DNA of 33,826 nucleotides. Origin: a virus. The DNA lies in IMG/VR virus record IMGVR_UViG_3300030294_001243, positions 1 to 33,826 of that record; one strand, written 5' to 3'. Every line of letters begins with the position of its first letter. Within the stretch, counting starts at the first letter, position 1. The position numbers and the translations under genes were made by a program. Of the stretch, positions 22,938 to 31,641 are shown piece by piece. The notes beneath the pieces are model-generated. The model was not told the DNA's origin, ran no database searches, and worked only from the letters and a program-made list of their open reading frames with translations.

Positions 22938-22952
22938 AATTATATGCTCGTT

Positions 22953-22991
22953 AAAAATAACTCCTCAAATATTTGGTGGAGTTATTTTTTT
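22953..22991 (+). terminator. Terminator after the DUF4468-like gene
   Basis: AAATAACTCC (22955-22964) pairs with GGAGTTATTT (22978-22987), with an inner CAAATATTTG palindrome and T run. Its 3' arm overlaps the spacer of the next promoter. Confidence 0.85.
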
Positions 22992-23003
22992 GCCATATAT
23001 TTG
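22972..23003 (+). promoter_or_regulatory. Promoter of the structured RNA region
   Basis: TTTG (22972-22975), 20 nt, TATATTTG (22996-23003), a full match to the Bacteroidota consensus. Start expected near 23008, exactly where the long RNA stem begins. Confidence 0.75.
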
Positions 23004-23007
23004 CCCC

Positions 23008-23245
23008 CGTCAAAACACATACGGAGTGCTATTCGTACCGCAGAGCTAGGTTAATGCTCAACGAAAATTCGGGCTTTTTTTATGCCCGATAATAACCATT
23101 TTACTTGTATATAGAAATGGTATATACGAAATAGGCGGCTGTACTTTCCCTTACTTTTTTTGCTCTCGGGCGAAATCTGTATGTGTTTTGGCGAACGGGA
23201 AGGGACAGCCGTTTTTCTGTTCTATAAAGCCAAAATACATACAGT
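23008..23245 (+). ncRNA. Structured leader or small RNA candidate
   Basis: A 238-nt transcribed, non-coding stretch with: P1, 15 bp, 23008-23022 with 23179-23193 (one G-U pair), extendable by three pairs; P2, CGGCTGT (23136-23142) with ACAGCCG (23205-23211) plus CCCTT/AAGGG, followed by T5 (terminator-like); hairpins TCGGGC/GCCCGA (23069-23089), ACCATTT/AAATGGT (about 23095-23121) and GAGC/GCTC (23044-23059). P1 and P2 interleave, so they form a pseudoknot or exclude each other. A third copy of the P1 5' strand (23229-23244) lies against the ATG at 23246. It could be a 5' regulatory leader or a free RNA such as 6S-like; no known class is identified. Confidence 0.55.
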
Positions 23246-23515
23246 ATGAAAGCCAATCTTTCAGTCACTAATCGGCAGAGCTTAGCATCTACCGCAAAAC
23301 AGAGCCTACAATCGTGGCTCCACAGTCCAATTACATTCGCCTCTAATATAATGGGGCAAAAAGTAACTTATGCTCATTTCTTGCATCTCTCTCATTGTTG
23401 CATCGCATTTATATTTATGGCGATATCAGCTAATTTTTCTATACTACTAACGATAATTGGGCTAGTGTGGTTCATTACCTCTTTATCTTCAGCTAAGAAA
23501 GGAGGTTTAGAATGA
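23246..23515 (+). CDS. Small membrane protein
   Basis: 89 residues, unknown. A polar N-terminal half (NRQSLASTAKQSLQSWLHSP) is followed by a hydrophobic segment at about 50-81 (CCIAFIFMAISANFSILL, then TIIGLVWFITSL), one or two membrane helices, and a short basic tail. The ATG follows two bases after a near-copy of the RNA P1 strand, so its translation may be controlled by the leader. It overlaps the next gene (ATGA). Might be a cargo-type exclusion or toxin protein; not proven. Confidence 0.62.
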   Translation: MKANLSVTNRQSLASTAKQSLQSWLHSPITFASNIMGQKVTYAHFLHLSHCCIAFIFMAISANFSILLTIIGLVWFITSLSSAKKGGLE

Positions 23516-23814
23516 TGAGATATATCGAAGTCATTTCTTACATACCTAAGAATAAGAAGCAAGGAGAAGCCATTGATATAGTATTACCACATCACAGCCA
23601 ATTAATGCAATCGGATGATGATTATACTGAATTTAAGGCTTATATTTCCGAGTCAATCCGTGCACTTAATGCTAAATTCCCAAAGGCAAAAACGTTGGGA
23701 TTAGAATTACATGAGAATTCTATACATTGCATTAGTAATGGTAACACAGATGAGAAAACATTTATTATTTTGGTAAAGCCTATTAAATCAACTTATAAGA
23801 GTAGGATTTCTTAA
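23512..23814 (+). CDS. Small soluble protein, unknown
   Basis: 100 residues, coupled to the membrane protein gene. Alternating strands (YIEVISYIPKNKKQGEA, TLGLELHENSIHCISNG, TFIILVKPIK) and a central helix (FKAYISESIRALNAKFPKAK) suggest a ferredoxin-like alpha/beta fold. No family recognised. It ends about 30 bp before the GC-rich hairpin that terminates the cargo operon. Confidence 0.65.
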   Translation: MMRYIEVISYIPKNKKQGEAIDIVLPHHSQLMQSDDDYTEFKAYISESIRALNAKFPKAKTLGLELHENSIHCISNGNTDEKTFIILVKPIKSTYKSRIS

Positions 23815-23835
23815 TTACCTTTTTAAAAAGAATAA

Positions 23836-23872
23836 GTCCTTTATAGCCCCAATTATTGGGGCTATTTTTGTA
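23836..23872 (+). promoter_or_regulatory. Late promoter 3 / terminator, 37-bp repeat copy 1
   Basis: GTCCTTT (23836-23842), 20 nt, TATTTTTG (23863-23870); the spacer and edges form a perfect hairpin, ATAGCCCCAAT-T-ATTGGGGCTAT (23843-23865), followed by T. It therefore looks like both the terminator of the cargo operon and the promoter of the tail operon. Identical over 37 bp to 25050-25086. Confidence 0.75.
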
Positions 23873-23892
23873 TCGTAACTAAATATCTAATT

Positions 23893-24381
23893 ATGGCATA
23901 CAATCATTATCAATACGGATTATCAATTGCGAAAGGGCTCCGTGAAATCGCGCATAGCGATACTAATAAACGATACTTCTTCGCTACAGAAGATGAGGGA
24001 AGCTTAGAAATGATTGAGGGGATGAGTTCTTCTCGAGGAATGATTATGGTATCTATCGACGGCACGAATAGCGACTTCGATTGGCAATGCGATAATCTAA
24101 CTGAAAAACCTCAATATTTTTTTTTAGTACTTGAGAGTGGCGATTCTACGCAGGATGATATCCTTGCTCGACGAATGCATTGCAAGCGAATCGCAATGCA
24201 GATTATTGCAAAAATGATGGCCGATTATGCCAGTGGCGATTCTACTATGCAGCAGCTACTTCCGGACACTTTAATTATGCGTGGAATTGGTCCTGTTGTA
24301 GATAATTATCATGGCGTATTGATTGGCTTTAACATAAGTCTTTCAACAAATTATGCAATAGATGAAACGGCATGGCTGTAA
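23893..24381 (+). CDS. Tail terminator or completion candidate
   Basis: 162 residues. Helix-strand pattern with an N-terminal helix (YGLSIAKGLREIAHSDTNK), strands (RGMIMVSIDG, YFFLVLESGDS), a central helix (CKRIAMQIIAKMMADYAS) and C-terminal strands (GIGPVVDNYHGVLIGFNISL). The alpha/beta layout and the GxxxxYHGVxxxFxIS-type end look like small tail-completion proteins. It starts after late promoter 3 and overlaps the next gene by 10 bp. Role by pattern and position only. Confidence 0.75.
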   Translation: MAYNHYQYGLSIAKGLREIAHSDTNKRYFFATEDEGSLEMIEGMSSSRGMIMVSIDGTNSDFDWQCDNLTEKPQYFFLVLESGDSTQDDILARRMHCKRIAMQIIAKMMADYASGDSTMQQLLPDTLIMRGIGPVVDNYHGVLIGFNISLSTNYAIDETAWL

Positions 24382-25031
24382 CTAAAAGCATCGATGAATT
24401 TCTTCTAGACGATTGGCTTGACCTTCGTCTGAAAATGAATGCTGTTGCATTTAAGCGTAAGGTTTCTCTTGCTAGCGCAGCAGGTATTGAAGTACCTATG
24501 TGCGTGATGGCCGGCATTCGAGTTCCTAATGTTACATTCGTAACAGAGAGTGAAACGGCTCGATACAATCGAATGCTAGATACCGATAAGGTGAATCAAT
24601 TCAATGCGAAAGTAAAAGCCTGGGCGAAAGAGGTTGAATCAATGCTTCGGTCTTCTGCATCGAGTAGCTTCTCGCATACAGGAAAAGGACCGCATCTTCC
24701 TGATACCATTCGTAGCGCAGTTCGCTACGACAAAAAATATAAGACGGAAGCCGTATCTGTTGGCTTCACATTTGCTCGGCATGGTATCTATCGCCATTAT
24801 GGTGCATATCGAGGATATGGCGGATTATCAGGAAGTCAGTGGACTGATAAATACGGAACACTTAAGCATGCTTCTTCCGAAAGCTTGGGAAAGATGGGCT
24901 CCGGCAATGTCACTCCTGTTGACTGGTTTAATCCGGTAATTCGTAGTCATGTAGATGCCCTATCTGATATCGTTGCTGACTATTGCGCGGATATGACTAT
25001 TAACCTTTCTCAGTTGTTCCTTCCTGAATAG
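24372..25031 (+). CDS. Neck or tail-completion protein (HK97 gp10-like pattern)
   Basis: 219 residues. A helical N-terminus with a large central part, then RSAVRYDKKYKTEAVSVGFT and an aromatic segment (FARHGIYRHYGAYRGYGG) leading to WFNPVIRSHVDALSDIVADY. The strand followed by RHGIYxHYG and then a WFNP ... helix is the pattern seen in HK97 gp10-type and virion morphogenesis proteins that join head to tail. It overlaps the previous gene and ends near the second 37-bp repeat. Confidence 0.75.
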   Translation: MAVTKSIDEFLLDDWLDLRLKMNAVAFKRKVSLASAAGIEVPMCVMAGIRVPNVTFVTESETARYNRMLDTDKVNQFNAKVKAWAKEVESMLRSSASSSFSHTGKGPHLPDTIRSAVRYDKKYKTEAVSVGFTFARHGIYRHYGAYRGYGGLSGSQWTDKYGTLKHASSESLGKMGSGNVTPVDWFNPVIRSHVDALSDIVADYCADMTINLSQLFLPE

Positions 25032-25049
25032 ATTCGCAACCCCTTTAAT

Positions 25050-25086
25050 GTCCTTTATAGCCCCAATTATTGGGGCTATTTTTGTA
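25050..25086 (+). promoter_or_regulatory. Late promoter 4 / terminator, 37-bp repeat copy 2
   Basis: GTCCTTT (25050-25056), 20 nt, TATTTTTG (25077-25084), with the same GC-rich hairpin as copy 1, directly before the tape measure gene at 25105. The exact 37-bp identity to copy 1 suggests recent duplication or strong selection. Confidence 0.75.
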
Positions 25087-25104
25087 ACATAAATAATTGT
25101 AATT

Positions 25105-28100
25105 ATGGGCAATAACGACACTAGAAGGGGTATCAAGGTATATCTAGATACAACGGACTATACGAAGGGAATGCAAGCTATCGTTCAGAAAACAGCTGAA
25201 TATACTCATTCTCTCCAAGAACTTGAAGCTGCCGGAGAGGGCAATAGTAAGGCTGCGGACAAAATGAGGCAGACACTCGTTCGCCTGCAAGAAACCGAAA
25301 ATAAATACAAGAATGACGTTACTCAAACAAAAAGAGTACTTGAAAATTTATCAGGGTCTACTTACAATCAGCTTATAGGGGTTCGTAAAAAATTAGATGC
25401 TCAACTGAAAAATTCAGTACAGGGGACAGAAAAATACAATGCTATACTTGAACAACAGCGTAGAGTTGGGCTTCAGGTAGCTAAGGTGGATCAAGATCGA
25501 CGTTCTTCACTTGGCGCACAATCAAGTGCTTATAGCCAGGCTACTTCATCTATTTCGGAATATATCGGCAAAGCTACAATGCTAGTAGCTAGCGTTATGG
25601 CAATAAAATATACGATGGAGAATAGCGTAGAAGCTTATGCTTCTATGGAAGAAGCCATGAGTAAGGGTAGAAAGTATATTGGTATGACTGAAGACCAGGT
25701 TCGCGATTTGAATAAATCGCTTCAGCAAATTGATACTCGGACGAGTAGAGAAAAACTCAATGCGCTAGCTGGTGATGCAGGTAAACTTGGTGTAGCCGGT
25801 AAGGAAGGAGCTCTTGAATTCGTGGATGCTGCTAATCAAATCAATGTAGCACTTGGGGAAGATCTTGGTGAAGATGCAGTAAAGAATATCGGAAAGTTGG
25901 CAATGACGTTTGGCGAAGATAAAACAAAGGGACTTCGTGGAGCAATGCTTGCAACGGGTAGTGCTGTCAATGCGGTTGCACAAAGTTCTAGTGCTTCTGA
26001 ACCTTATTTAGTTGATTTTTTGGCTCGAGTGGGAAGTACTGCTCATCTAATGCATATATCCCAAGCTGATCTAATTGGCTATGCTTCTTCTCTTGATCAG
26101 AATATGGCTGAGGTAGAAGTTGCAGGTACGACTTTCCAAAATGTAATGGTAAAAATGTTTCAAACGCCTGCTAAGTTTGCAAAGATGGCTGGGATGGACG
26201 TAAAGGAGTTTACTAATCTTATTAAAACAGATACCAATGAAGCCTTCATCCAGATGATGCAGAATTTAAATAAAATGGGAGGAATGGATAAACTTGCTCC
26301 CATTTTTGCTGATATGAACTTAGACGGCCAGAAGGCTGTTCAAATATTAAGTATATTTGCAGGAAACATTAATCAGGTTCGGCAAGAACAACTTAATGCA
26401 AATAAGGCTTATAATGAAGCTACGTCAATCACACAAGAATATAACATCCAAAATAATACAGCTCAAGCAGTAATTGAAAAAAAGAAAAAAGCTATTCTTG
26501 ATGAAACGGTAGCATTGGGAGAAAGATTAATGCCAGTCTATGAGGATTTCATGGATGGTCAAATTCATTTAATCGAAATAACCAAAACTGTAATAGGTTG
26601 GTTTATTGATTATTCTAAAGAATTAATAGTCGCTGCAGTAACTCTCGCTTCGCTTCTTCTTGTTAAAAAGGCCGATATCCTTTTATCCAAAGAAAGCGTA
26701 TTATGGAATAATCGGATTGTAACCTCTCTTAAAGCTATTGGAACCGCTATTAAGAAGAATCCTTATACTCTGATTGCCGCAGCTGCAGCAGCTGCTATTG
26801 TTTATTTAATTGACCTAAAAAATAAAAATGAAGAAATTGCAAAATCGGAAGATAGATTGGCTGCCGTTAATGAATCGGCTACCAAAACATATATTGATCA
26901 ATCTGCCAAAGTGGATACACTTACGGCAATTTTAAATGACAATGGAATCGCGCTAAATGAGCGGAAAAAAGCACTTGAAACGCTTAAGAGTATTATACCA
27001 GGATACAACGCACAACTGACTGATGAAGGTAATATCATCAATAATAATACGAATGCAATTAAGGATTATCTAGTTCAACTTCAAAAACAAATAAGATTGA
27101 AAGCTGCTAAAGATGAGTTAGTTAATCTATATAAAACAGAACGTGAGCTTCAAAAATCAGAAGCAGATCAAAGTGCAGCATATTGGAAAACAAAACAAAC
27201 TAATACTCTGCAGGGATATAATCGCAATGCTCTTCCTGCGAAGCTGAGTCGGATATTTGGAACTTCTGATGAAGATTCTCAGCTGAATACGCTTCAGAAA
27301 ACTCAGACGGCCTTAAATGGCGTTAAAAATAATATCAGCGCAATACAAGATGAAATAGGCCTTACGGCTTCTGACTTAGCGGATGTAAAAGAGATCAATA
27401 CGGATATTACTGATACAAATAAAAAGGCAGTACCTTATGTTCCCGAGGCAAAAAAACAGAATGAAAAAGCTATATGGAAGCAAAAACTTGACATTATAAA
27501 TGCTGCATATGAGGAGCAAAAGGCCGCTACTAAGCAATTTAAAACAGATAACAATCTTACTGAAGAGCAGTATAATATGATAGCTCTATCACAAGAATCA
27601 GAATATCAATCGAAGCGAATCAAATCACTCGATAAATCTTTATCAACTGAAAAGAAAGCATCGGCAAAGGTCGAAATTAGAAAGGAGATTGCAGAAGCTA
27701 ATTCTGCTATGCTTGATGCACAGGTGAAATATGACAATGCATCTGTTGAAGAAACTAAGACCTGCAGAGATGAAGACTTAAAGCAATGGAATTCTTATTA
27801 TGATACTCAGAAATCTAACTACGAAGTAAAACTTAGTGAGCGTAATATGACTCAAGAGGATTATGATACTGAGATGACCATTTTGGACGAATCGGTATCA
27901 GAGCGTCGCCTTGCAATTGAAAATAATTACTTGGCTGCCATCAAACATCTTGGCATTAAAGCAGAACAAATAAGAGTTGATGCCGAGAAAGAAGCCGGAA
28001 CCTCTGTATTAGCAGCTGCTAGCGAAAATGCTTTAGCTCGCGCTAAGGTACAGGAGAATATGTATCAACGCCTTGCTTCCATTGCTGATAAGGAAGTAGG

Positions 28101-29310
28101 CACGATAGATGCCCCTGCCAATTATCAGATGCAGCTTGCTATGTTGGATTCTTATTATAATGCTGCTAAACAGAAACTTGAAGAAGAAGGAAAGGATAGC
28201 ACTGAATTAACGAAGTCTTATGCTCAAGCTAAACTGTCAGTAGAAAAAAAATATCAGGATGAAAAGAATGAACTTCTTGATGAGTACGGTCTATCTACGA
28301 GTGAAGATCGTGCTAACAGAGAATTAGAAGTTTTCCAAAAAACAAATAAGAAAGTACTTCTTAACGAAAAGCAAACACAGAAAGCTCTTGGAAAAATTCG
28401 TGATAAAGCCGGCGACGATTGGAAAGAAACGATGTCTAAAATTAGTGCAGTTACCAGTGCTGCCAGTGATGCAGTAACAGCCCTACAAGATGCCGAGATA
28501 GCGGGCATGGAAGCTAAATATGATGTAGAGATTGAAGCAGCAGGTGACAATACGGAAGAAGTTACTCGTCTCGAAAATGAAAAGGCACAAGCTAAATTAG
28601 ATATTCAAAAAAAATATGCCGACATTGACTTCGCAGTAAAAGCTTCAGAAATTATAGCTGATACAGCCGTTTCAATAATGAAAGCAAATGCTGATTTGGG
28701 TCCTATCGCGGGTCCTATCGCTGCAACATTAATGGGTATTACCGGTGCAGCTCAATTGGTAGTAGCGAATGCGGAACGTGAGAAAATAAAGAATATGACT
28801 TTAAGCAGCTCTAGCTCAAGCAGCTCAACAGCCTCTCGTGTAACGCAATATGCTACGGGAAAGTATGATGTTATGGGTGCAGATGATAGGCGCTCCTATA
28901 ATGGTGTACCTTACCTTGAATCAGCTAGCGGAGTAATTACACACCCGGCACTGATCAGCGAGCAGGGGAGTGAGTTAATTATAAATGCTGCTGACCTGAA
29001 GCTCTTACAGAAGGATGTCAATTATCCACTTGTGTTGAAGTCGATCGAAAATGCACATCGCGGTACTCCTGTTACACAACATGCTTCAGGGACGATATCA
29101 GCATCTTCTACATCGGACTCCTCTCGATCGGCTTCTTCCGCTGCGAGCAATTCTGATTATGCCGAATTACTTACTGCAGTAAAAGCTCTTACCGAAAAGA
29201 TGGGCTCCCCGACGAAAGCGTACGTAACACTTACCGACTTGTCGGCCAAGCAAGAACTAAAATCACGTCAAGAGAAAAGATTTACTCGAGGTGACAAAAA
29301 AAATAAATAA
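25105..29310 (+). CDS. Tail tape measure protein
   Basis: 1401 residues. N-terminal coiled coil (about 25-150), a TP901-type tape-measure core (about 160-470: for example LNKSLQQIDTRTSREKLNAL, GTTFQNVMVKMFQTPAKF, NLDGQKAVQILSIF), hydrophobic helices at about 508-525 and 555-570 (IAAAAAAAIVYLI), then long charged coiled coils (about 790-1200), a hydrophobic segment near 1200-1222 (ADLGPIAGPIAATLMGITGA) and a Ser-rich end. Such proteins set tail length, at roughly 0.15 nm per residue; that would give a tail of about 200 nm. No sheath gene is seen in the window, so the virion is probably a siphovirus. The hydrophobic helices may enter the host membrane. Confidence 0.93.
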   Translation: MGNNDTRRGIKVYLDTTDYTKGMQAIVQKTAEYTHSLQELEAAGEGNSKAADKMRQTLVRLQETENKYKNDVTQTKRVLENLSGSTYNQLIGVRKKLDAQLKNSVQGTEKYNAILEQQRRVGLQVAKVDQDRRSSLGAQSSAYSQATSSISEYIGKATMLVASVMAIKYTMENSVEAYASMEEAMSKGRKYIGMTEDQVRDLNKSLQQIDTRTSREKLNALAGDAGKLGVAGKEGALEFVDAANQINVALGEDLGEDAVKNIGKLAMTFGEDKTKGLRGAMLATGSAVNAVAQSSSASEPYLVDFLARVGSTAHLMHISQADLIGYASSLDQNMAEVEVAGTTFQNVMVKMFQTPAKFAKMAGMDVKEFTNLIKTDTNEAFIQMMQNLNKMGGMDKLAPIFADMNLDGQKAVQILSIFAGNINQVRQEQLNANKAYNEATSITQEYNIQNNTAQAVIEKKKKAILDETVALGERLMPVYEDFMDGQIHLIEITKTVIGWFIDYSKELIVAAVTLASLLLVKKADILLSKESVLWNNRIVTSLKAIGTAIKKNPYTLIAAAAAAAIVYLIDLKNKNEEIAKSEDRLAAVNESATKTYIDQSAKVDTLTAILNDNGIALNERKKALETLKSIIPGYNAQLTDEGNIINNNTNAIKDYLVQLQKQIRLKAAKDELVNLYKTERELQKSEADQSAAYWKTKQTNTLQGYNRNALPAKLSRIFGTSDEDSQLNTLQKTQTALNGVKNNISAIQDEIGLTASDLADVKEINTDITDTNKKAVPYVPEAKKQNEKAIWKQKLDIINAAYEEQKAATKQFKTDNNLTEEQYNMIALSQESEYQSKRIKSLDKSLSTEKKASAKVEIRKEIAEANSAMLDAQVKYDNASVEETKTCRDEDLKQWNSYYDTQKSNYEVKLSERNMTQEDYDTEMTILDESVSERRLAIENNYLAAIKHLGIKAEQIRVDAEKEAGTSVLAAASENALARAKVQENMYQRLASIADKEVGTIDAPANYQMQLAMLDSYYNAAKQKLEEEGKDSTELTKSYAQAKLSVEKKYQDEKNELLDEYGLSTSEDRANRELEVFQKTNKKVLLNEKQTQKALGKIRDKAGDDWKETMSKISAVTSAASDAVTALQDAEIAGMEAKYDVEIEAAGDNTEEVTRLENEKAQAKLDIQKKYADIDFAVKASEIIADTAVSIMKANADLGPIAGPIAATLMGITGAAQLVVANAEREKIKNMTLSSSSSSSSTASRVTQYATGKYDVMGADDRRSYNGVPYLESASGVITHPALISEQGSELIINAADLKLLQKDVNYPLVLKSIENAHRGTPVTQHASGTISASSTSDSSRSASSAASNSDYAELLTAVKALTEKMGSPTKAYVTLTDLSAKQELKSRQEKRFTRGDKKNK

Positions 29311-29312
29311 GT

Positions 29313-31601
29313 ATGCCATTAAAGATATCAACCAATAAGGGGACATTTGATGTACCGCGTGACTTTTCTATGGAGATAGAGGTTAATTCTCCTCTATATA
29401 ATGAAAAAGGAAGTCAGAGTATTAGTAGTACGATTCCGTACACTCGTAATAATCGTGCTATGTTGGGTCCGATCGATCGACTTGACATTGCTTCAGCTCC
29501 GAGTTCTGATCAGAAGGCGATCGTATCAGATGGCTCATTCATGCGCCGCGGATTACTTAATGTGGATAGCGCTTCTAGTAAGGAAGGCATTACACTTAAT
29601 GTCGGCCTAGACGAAAGTGTGATGTATGACGAATGGAGCGACGTATCGCTGCAAGATATTCCGAATCTTCCTAAGTACGCGCCCGCCTCTCTTTCCGTTC
29701 TAATATCCGAAATGGTGCAGGTGTACAATGGCGACATTACGCGTGATTATACTTTGTTCCAGGTATTGATTAAGCGAGATACAGAGAGTGATGTGGATTA
29801 CGATTTTATACTCAATCCACTAAAAAGAAAGAGTGAAGACGTTGCTTCTTCCGATTTTTTTAAATTGGTTCTCGATGTTGATCGGGATACTATGAAGCAA
29901 GTTGTTGACGGCACTGTAACGACTGTTACAATACCTGAAGGATACTGCATTTGTCCATTTCTTCGTGTGTACCGGGTATTAGAACTTTTATTCTCTGCTT
30001 ACGGATATACGCTTACTGAAAATCCTTTCTACAGTGATCCTCAATTGCGTTCGCTCGTACTCCTGCACAACGTTCCTGACATTCTGTGCACAGGGGTATT
30101 GTACTACAAGGATATGATGCCGGAATGCACAATCAACGATCTGCTCGACTCGCTTAAGGCGCATTTTGCGGCTTTTGTTGTGGTAAATAGCGACACGATG
30201 ACGGCGCGTATCGTAATGTTTCGTGATATCTCGGCCTCCGATGATAAGGTTGATTGGACAAATAAGCTAACTGGAGCGCCACTCATAACTTATAACGAGC
30301 CGAAGCAGCTCAAGCTATCTTCGAGTACCGGGTTTGATGGAGCGGCTCCGTCAGACGACAGCTTCGAGACTATGTTTAAGAAGTACCACGGAATCTGCCA
30401 CGTAGTCAACGACTTATTGCATAATGCAACTTCTCTTACTGACTATGCATTTTTGTATTCTAGAAATGATGGAATGTATTATACTATCGATGTCAATACC
30501 TTCGCTATTACTGCAATCTCCACGAACTTCTTTGAATATGATCGTGAAACAGCCGGGATTGATTACGAGGAGATATCCGGATCCGATGAACTCGTACCTT
30601 TTAAAACAGTTGCGCTATTTGGCTTAATACCATACTACCAAGCAGGTTATGTCCATCGACATACTACGTTAGATAATACTACTTCTTCTTCTGATTCTAC
30701 AACGACTACAAGTTCTACTTCAGATGACGAAAAGGATACACCTCTTTCATTTTTATTCGATGCCGGGATGGTGAAAGCTAATAACTACAGTACAGATATT
30801 GTTCCTACTTATCGTTTTGGCTCGAGTACCGGTCGCCAGGCTAATGGACTGCGTGCATTGTATAATGGTGTGCAGGGATTATACTCGCTGCACTATGTCG
30901 GAGAAGATGGTGCATTTAATCGGTTTTGGAAGGAATATGATTCTATACTCCGTTGGAGTAACCATACCGTGGAGACTTCTGCGGTACTGAGTAAAAAAGA
31001 TATTGCAGCACTAGATAGCGTAGGGATTATTCGTGTCAATGGCCAGCGTTTACTTTTAGATACTCTTACTTATACGCTTCCAATACTTGGCAATCCGGAG
31101 ACTGATATCACACTACGCACTACGAGATTATACGATGGTGCTGATATCGCAGCTACTTATAAGAATTTCGAAGACCAACTTTACAAGTGGTCTAAAAGTA
31201 GTAATCTTCAGCAACTAGCACTACAGGCATACAATGTAGCGATAGCTTATCTAACGGCAAATCCTGGATATGGAAATTTAGCACATTGCTTTTTTCAGGG
31301 TGGATTTCTTATCAATGAGTATTCAGAAGAAAAGTTCGACTTCATGTATCCTCCAACAGCGGCCGAGTTTGCTGCTGGTAAAACGCATGTTTTTCAAATC
31401 GATGGCGCTTCTAGTTTTCAGCTCGTTATAGATACATCTTATATAGATGTAGTAGCAGCTGCTGTAGGCTTCACGTATGAAAAGGGTAATCTCTATGAAA
31501 TTGTAGAAGTAATGGAAAATTACGAGCGGTATTACTATTATTATACCTGCAAAAAAATTGTGAATTATACCTATACTCTTGCGGCATCTATGATAGTATA
31601 G
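29313..31601 (+). CDS. Large tail protein (distal tail or baseplate type)
   Basis: 762 residues, directly after the tape measure, the usual site of distal-tail and hub proteins. It begins with FDVPRDFSMEIEVNSPLY and TIPYTRNNRAMLG, then beta-rich domains and helical stretches (FLRVYRVLELLFSAYGYTLT). A Ser/Thr/Asp low-complexity linker lies near 452-475, probably between two domains. The C-terminal part is strand-rich with a Tyr run near the end. I recognise the Bacteroides phage style, not a specific family. It would help form the tail tip. Confidence 0.8.
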   Translation: MPLKISTNKGTFDVPRDFSMEIEVNSPLYNEKGSQSISSTIPYTRNNRAMLGPIDRLDIASAPSSDQKAIVSDGSFMRRGLLNVDSASSKEGITLNVGLDESVMYDEWSDVSLQDIPNLPKYAPASLSVLISEMVQVYNGDITRDYTLFQVLIKRDTESDVDYDFILNPLKRKSEDVASSDFFKLVLDVDRDTMKQVVDGTVTTVTIPEGYCICPFLRVYRVLELLFSAYGYTLTENPFYSDPQLRSLVLLHNVPDILCTGVLYYKDMMPECTINDLLDSLKAHFAAFVVVNSDTMTARIVMFRDISASDDKVDWTNKLTGAPLITYNEPKQLKLSSSTGFDGAAPSDDSFETMFKKYHGICHVVNDLLHNATSLTDYAFLYSRNDGMYYTIDVNTFAITAISTNFFEYDRETAGIDYEEISGSDELVPFKTVALFGLIPYYQAGYVHRHTTLDNTTSSSDSTTTTSSTSDDEKDTPLSFLFDAGMVKANNYSTDIVPTYRFGSSTGRQANGLRALYNGVQGLYSLHYVGEDGAFNRFWKEYDSILRWSNHTVETSAVLSKKDIAALDSVGIIRVNGQRLLLDTLTYTLPILGNPETDITLRTTRLYDGADIAATYKNFEDQLYKWSKSSNLQQLALQAYNVAIAYLTANPGYGNLAHCFFQGGFLINEYSEEKFDFMYPPTAAEFAAGKTHVFQIDGASSFQLVIDTSYIDVVAAAVGFTYEKGNLYEIVEVMENYERYYYYYTCKKIVNYTYTLAASMIV

Positions 31602-31602
31602 T

Positions 31603-31637
31603 GTCCTTTATCTTAATCTTTATACTTAGTATCTTTG
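31603..31637 (+). promoter_or_regulatory. Late promoter 5, GTCCTTT-N20-TATCTTTG
   Basis: GTCCTTT (31603-31609), 20 nt, TATCTTTG (31630-31637). The ATG at 31642 begins four bases after the -7 box, so the transcript would be leaderless or nearly so. Confidence 0.7.
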
Positions 31638-31641
31638 TCCT

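Noticed and set aside
23008-23193. Invertible promoter or retron flanked by inverted repeats
   Set aside because: No TAnnTTTG promoter lies between the arms (it lies outside, at 22972-23003), and no reverse transcriptase or invertase is nearby, so an RNA stem is the better reading.
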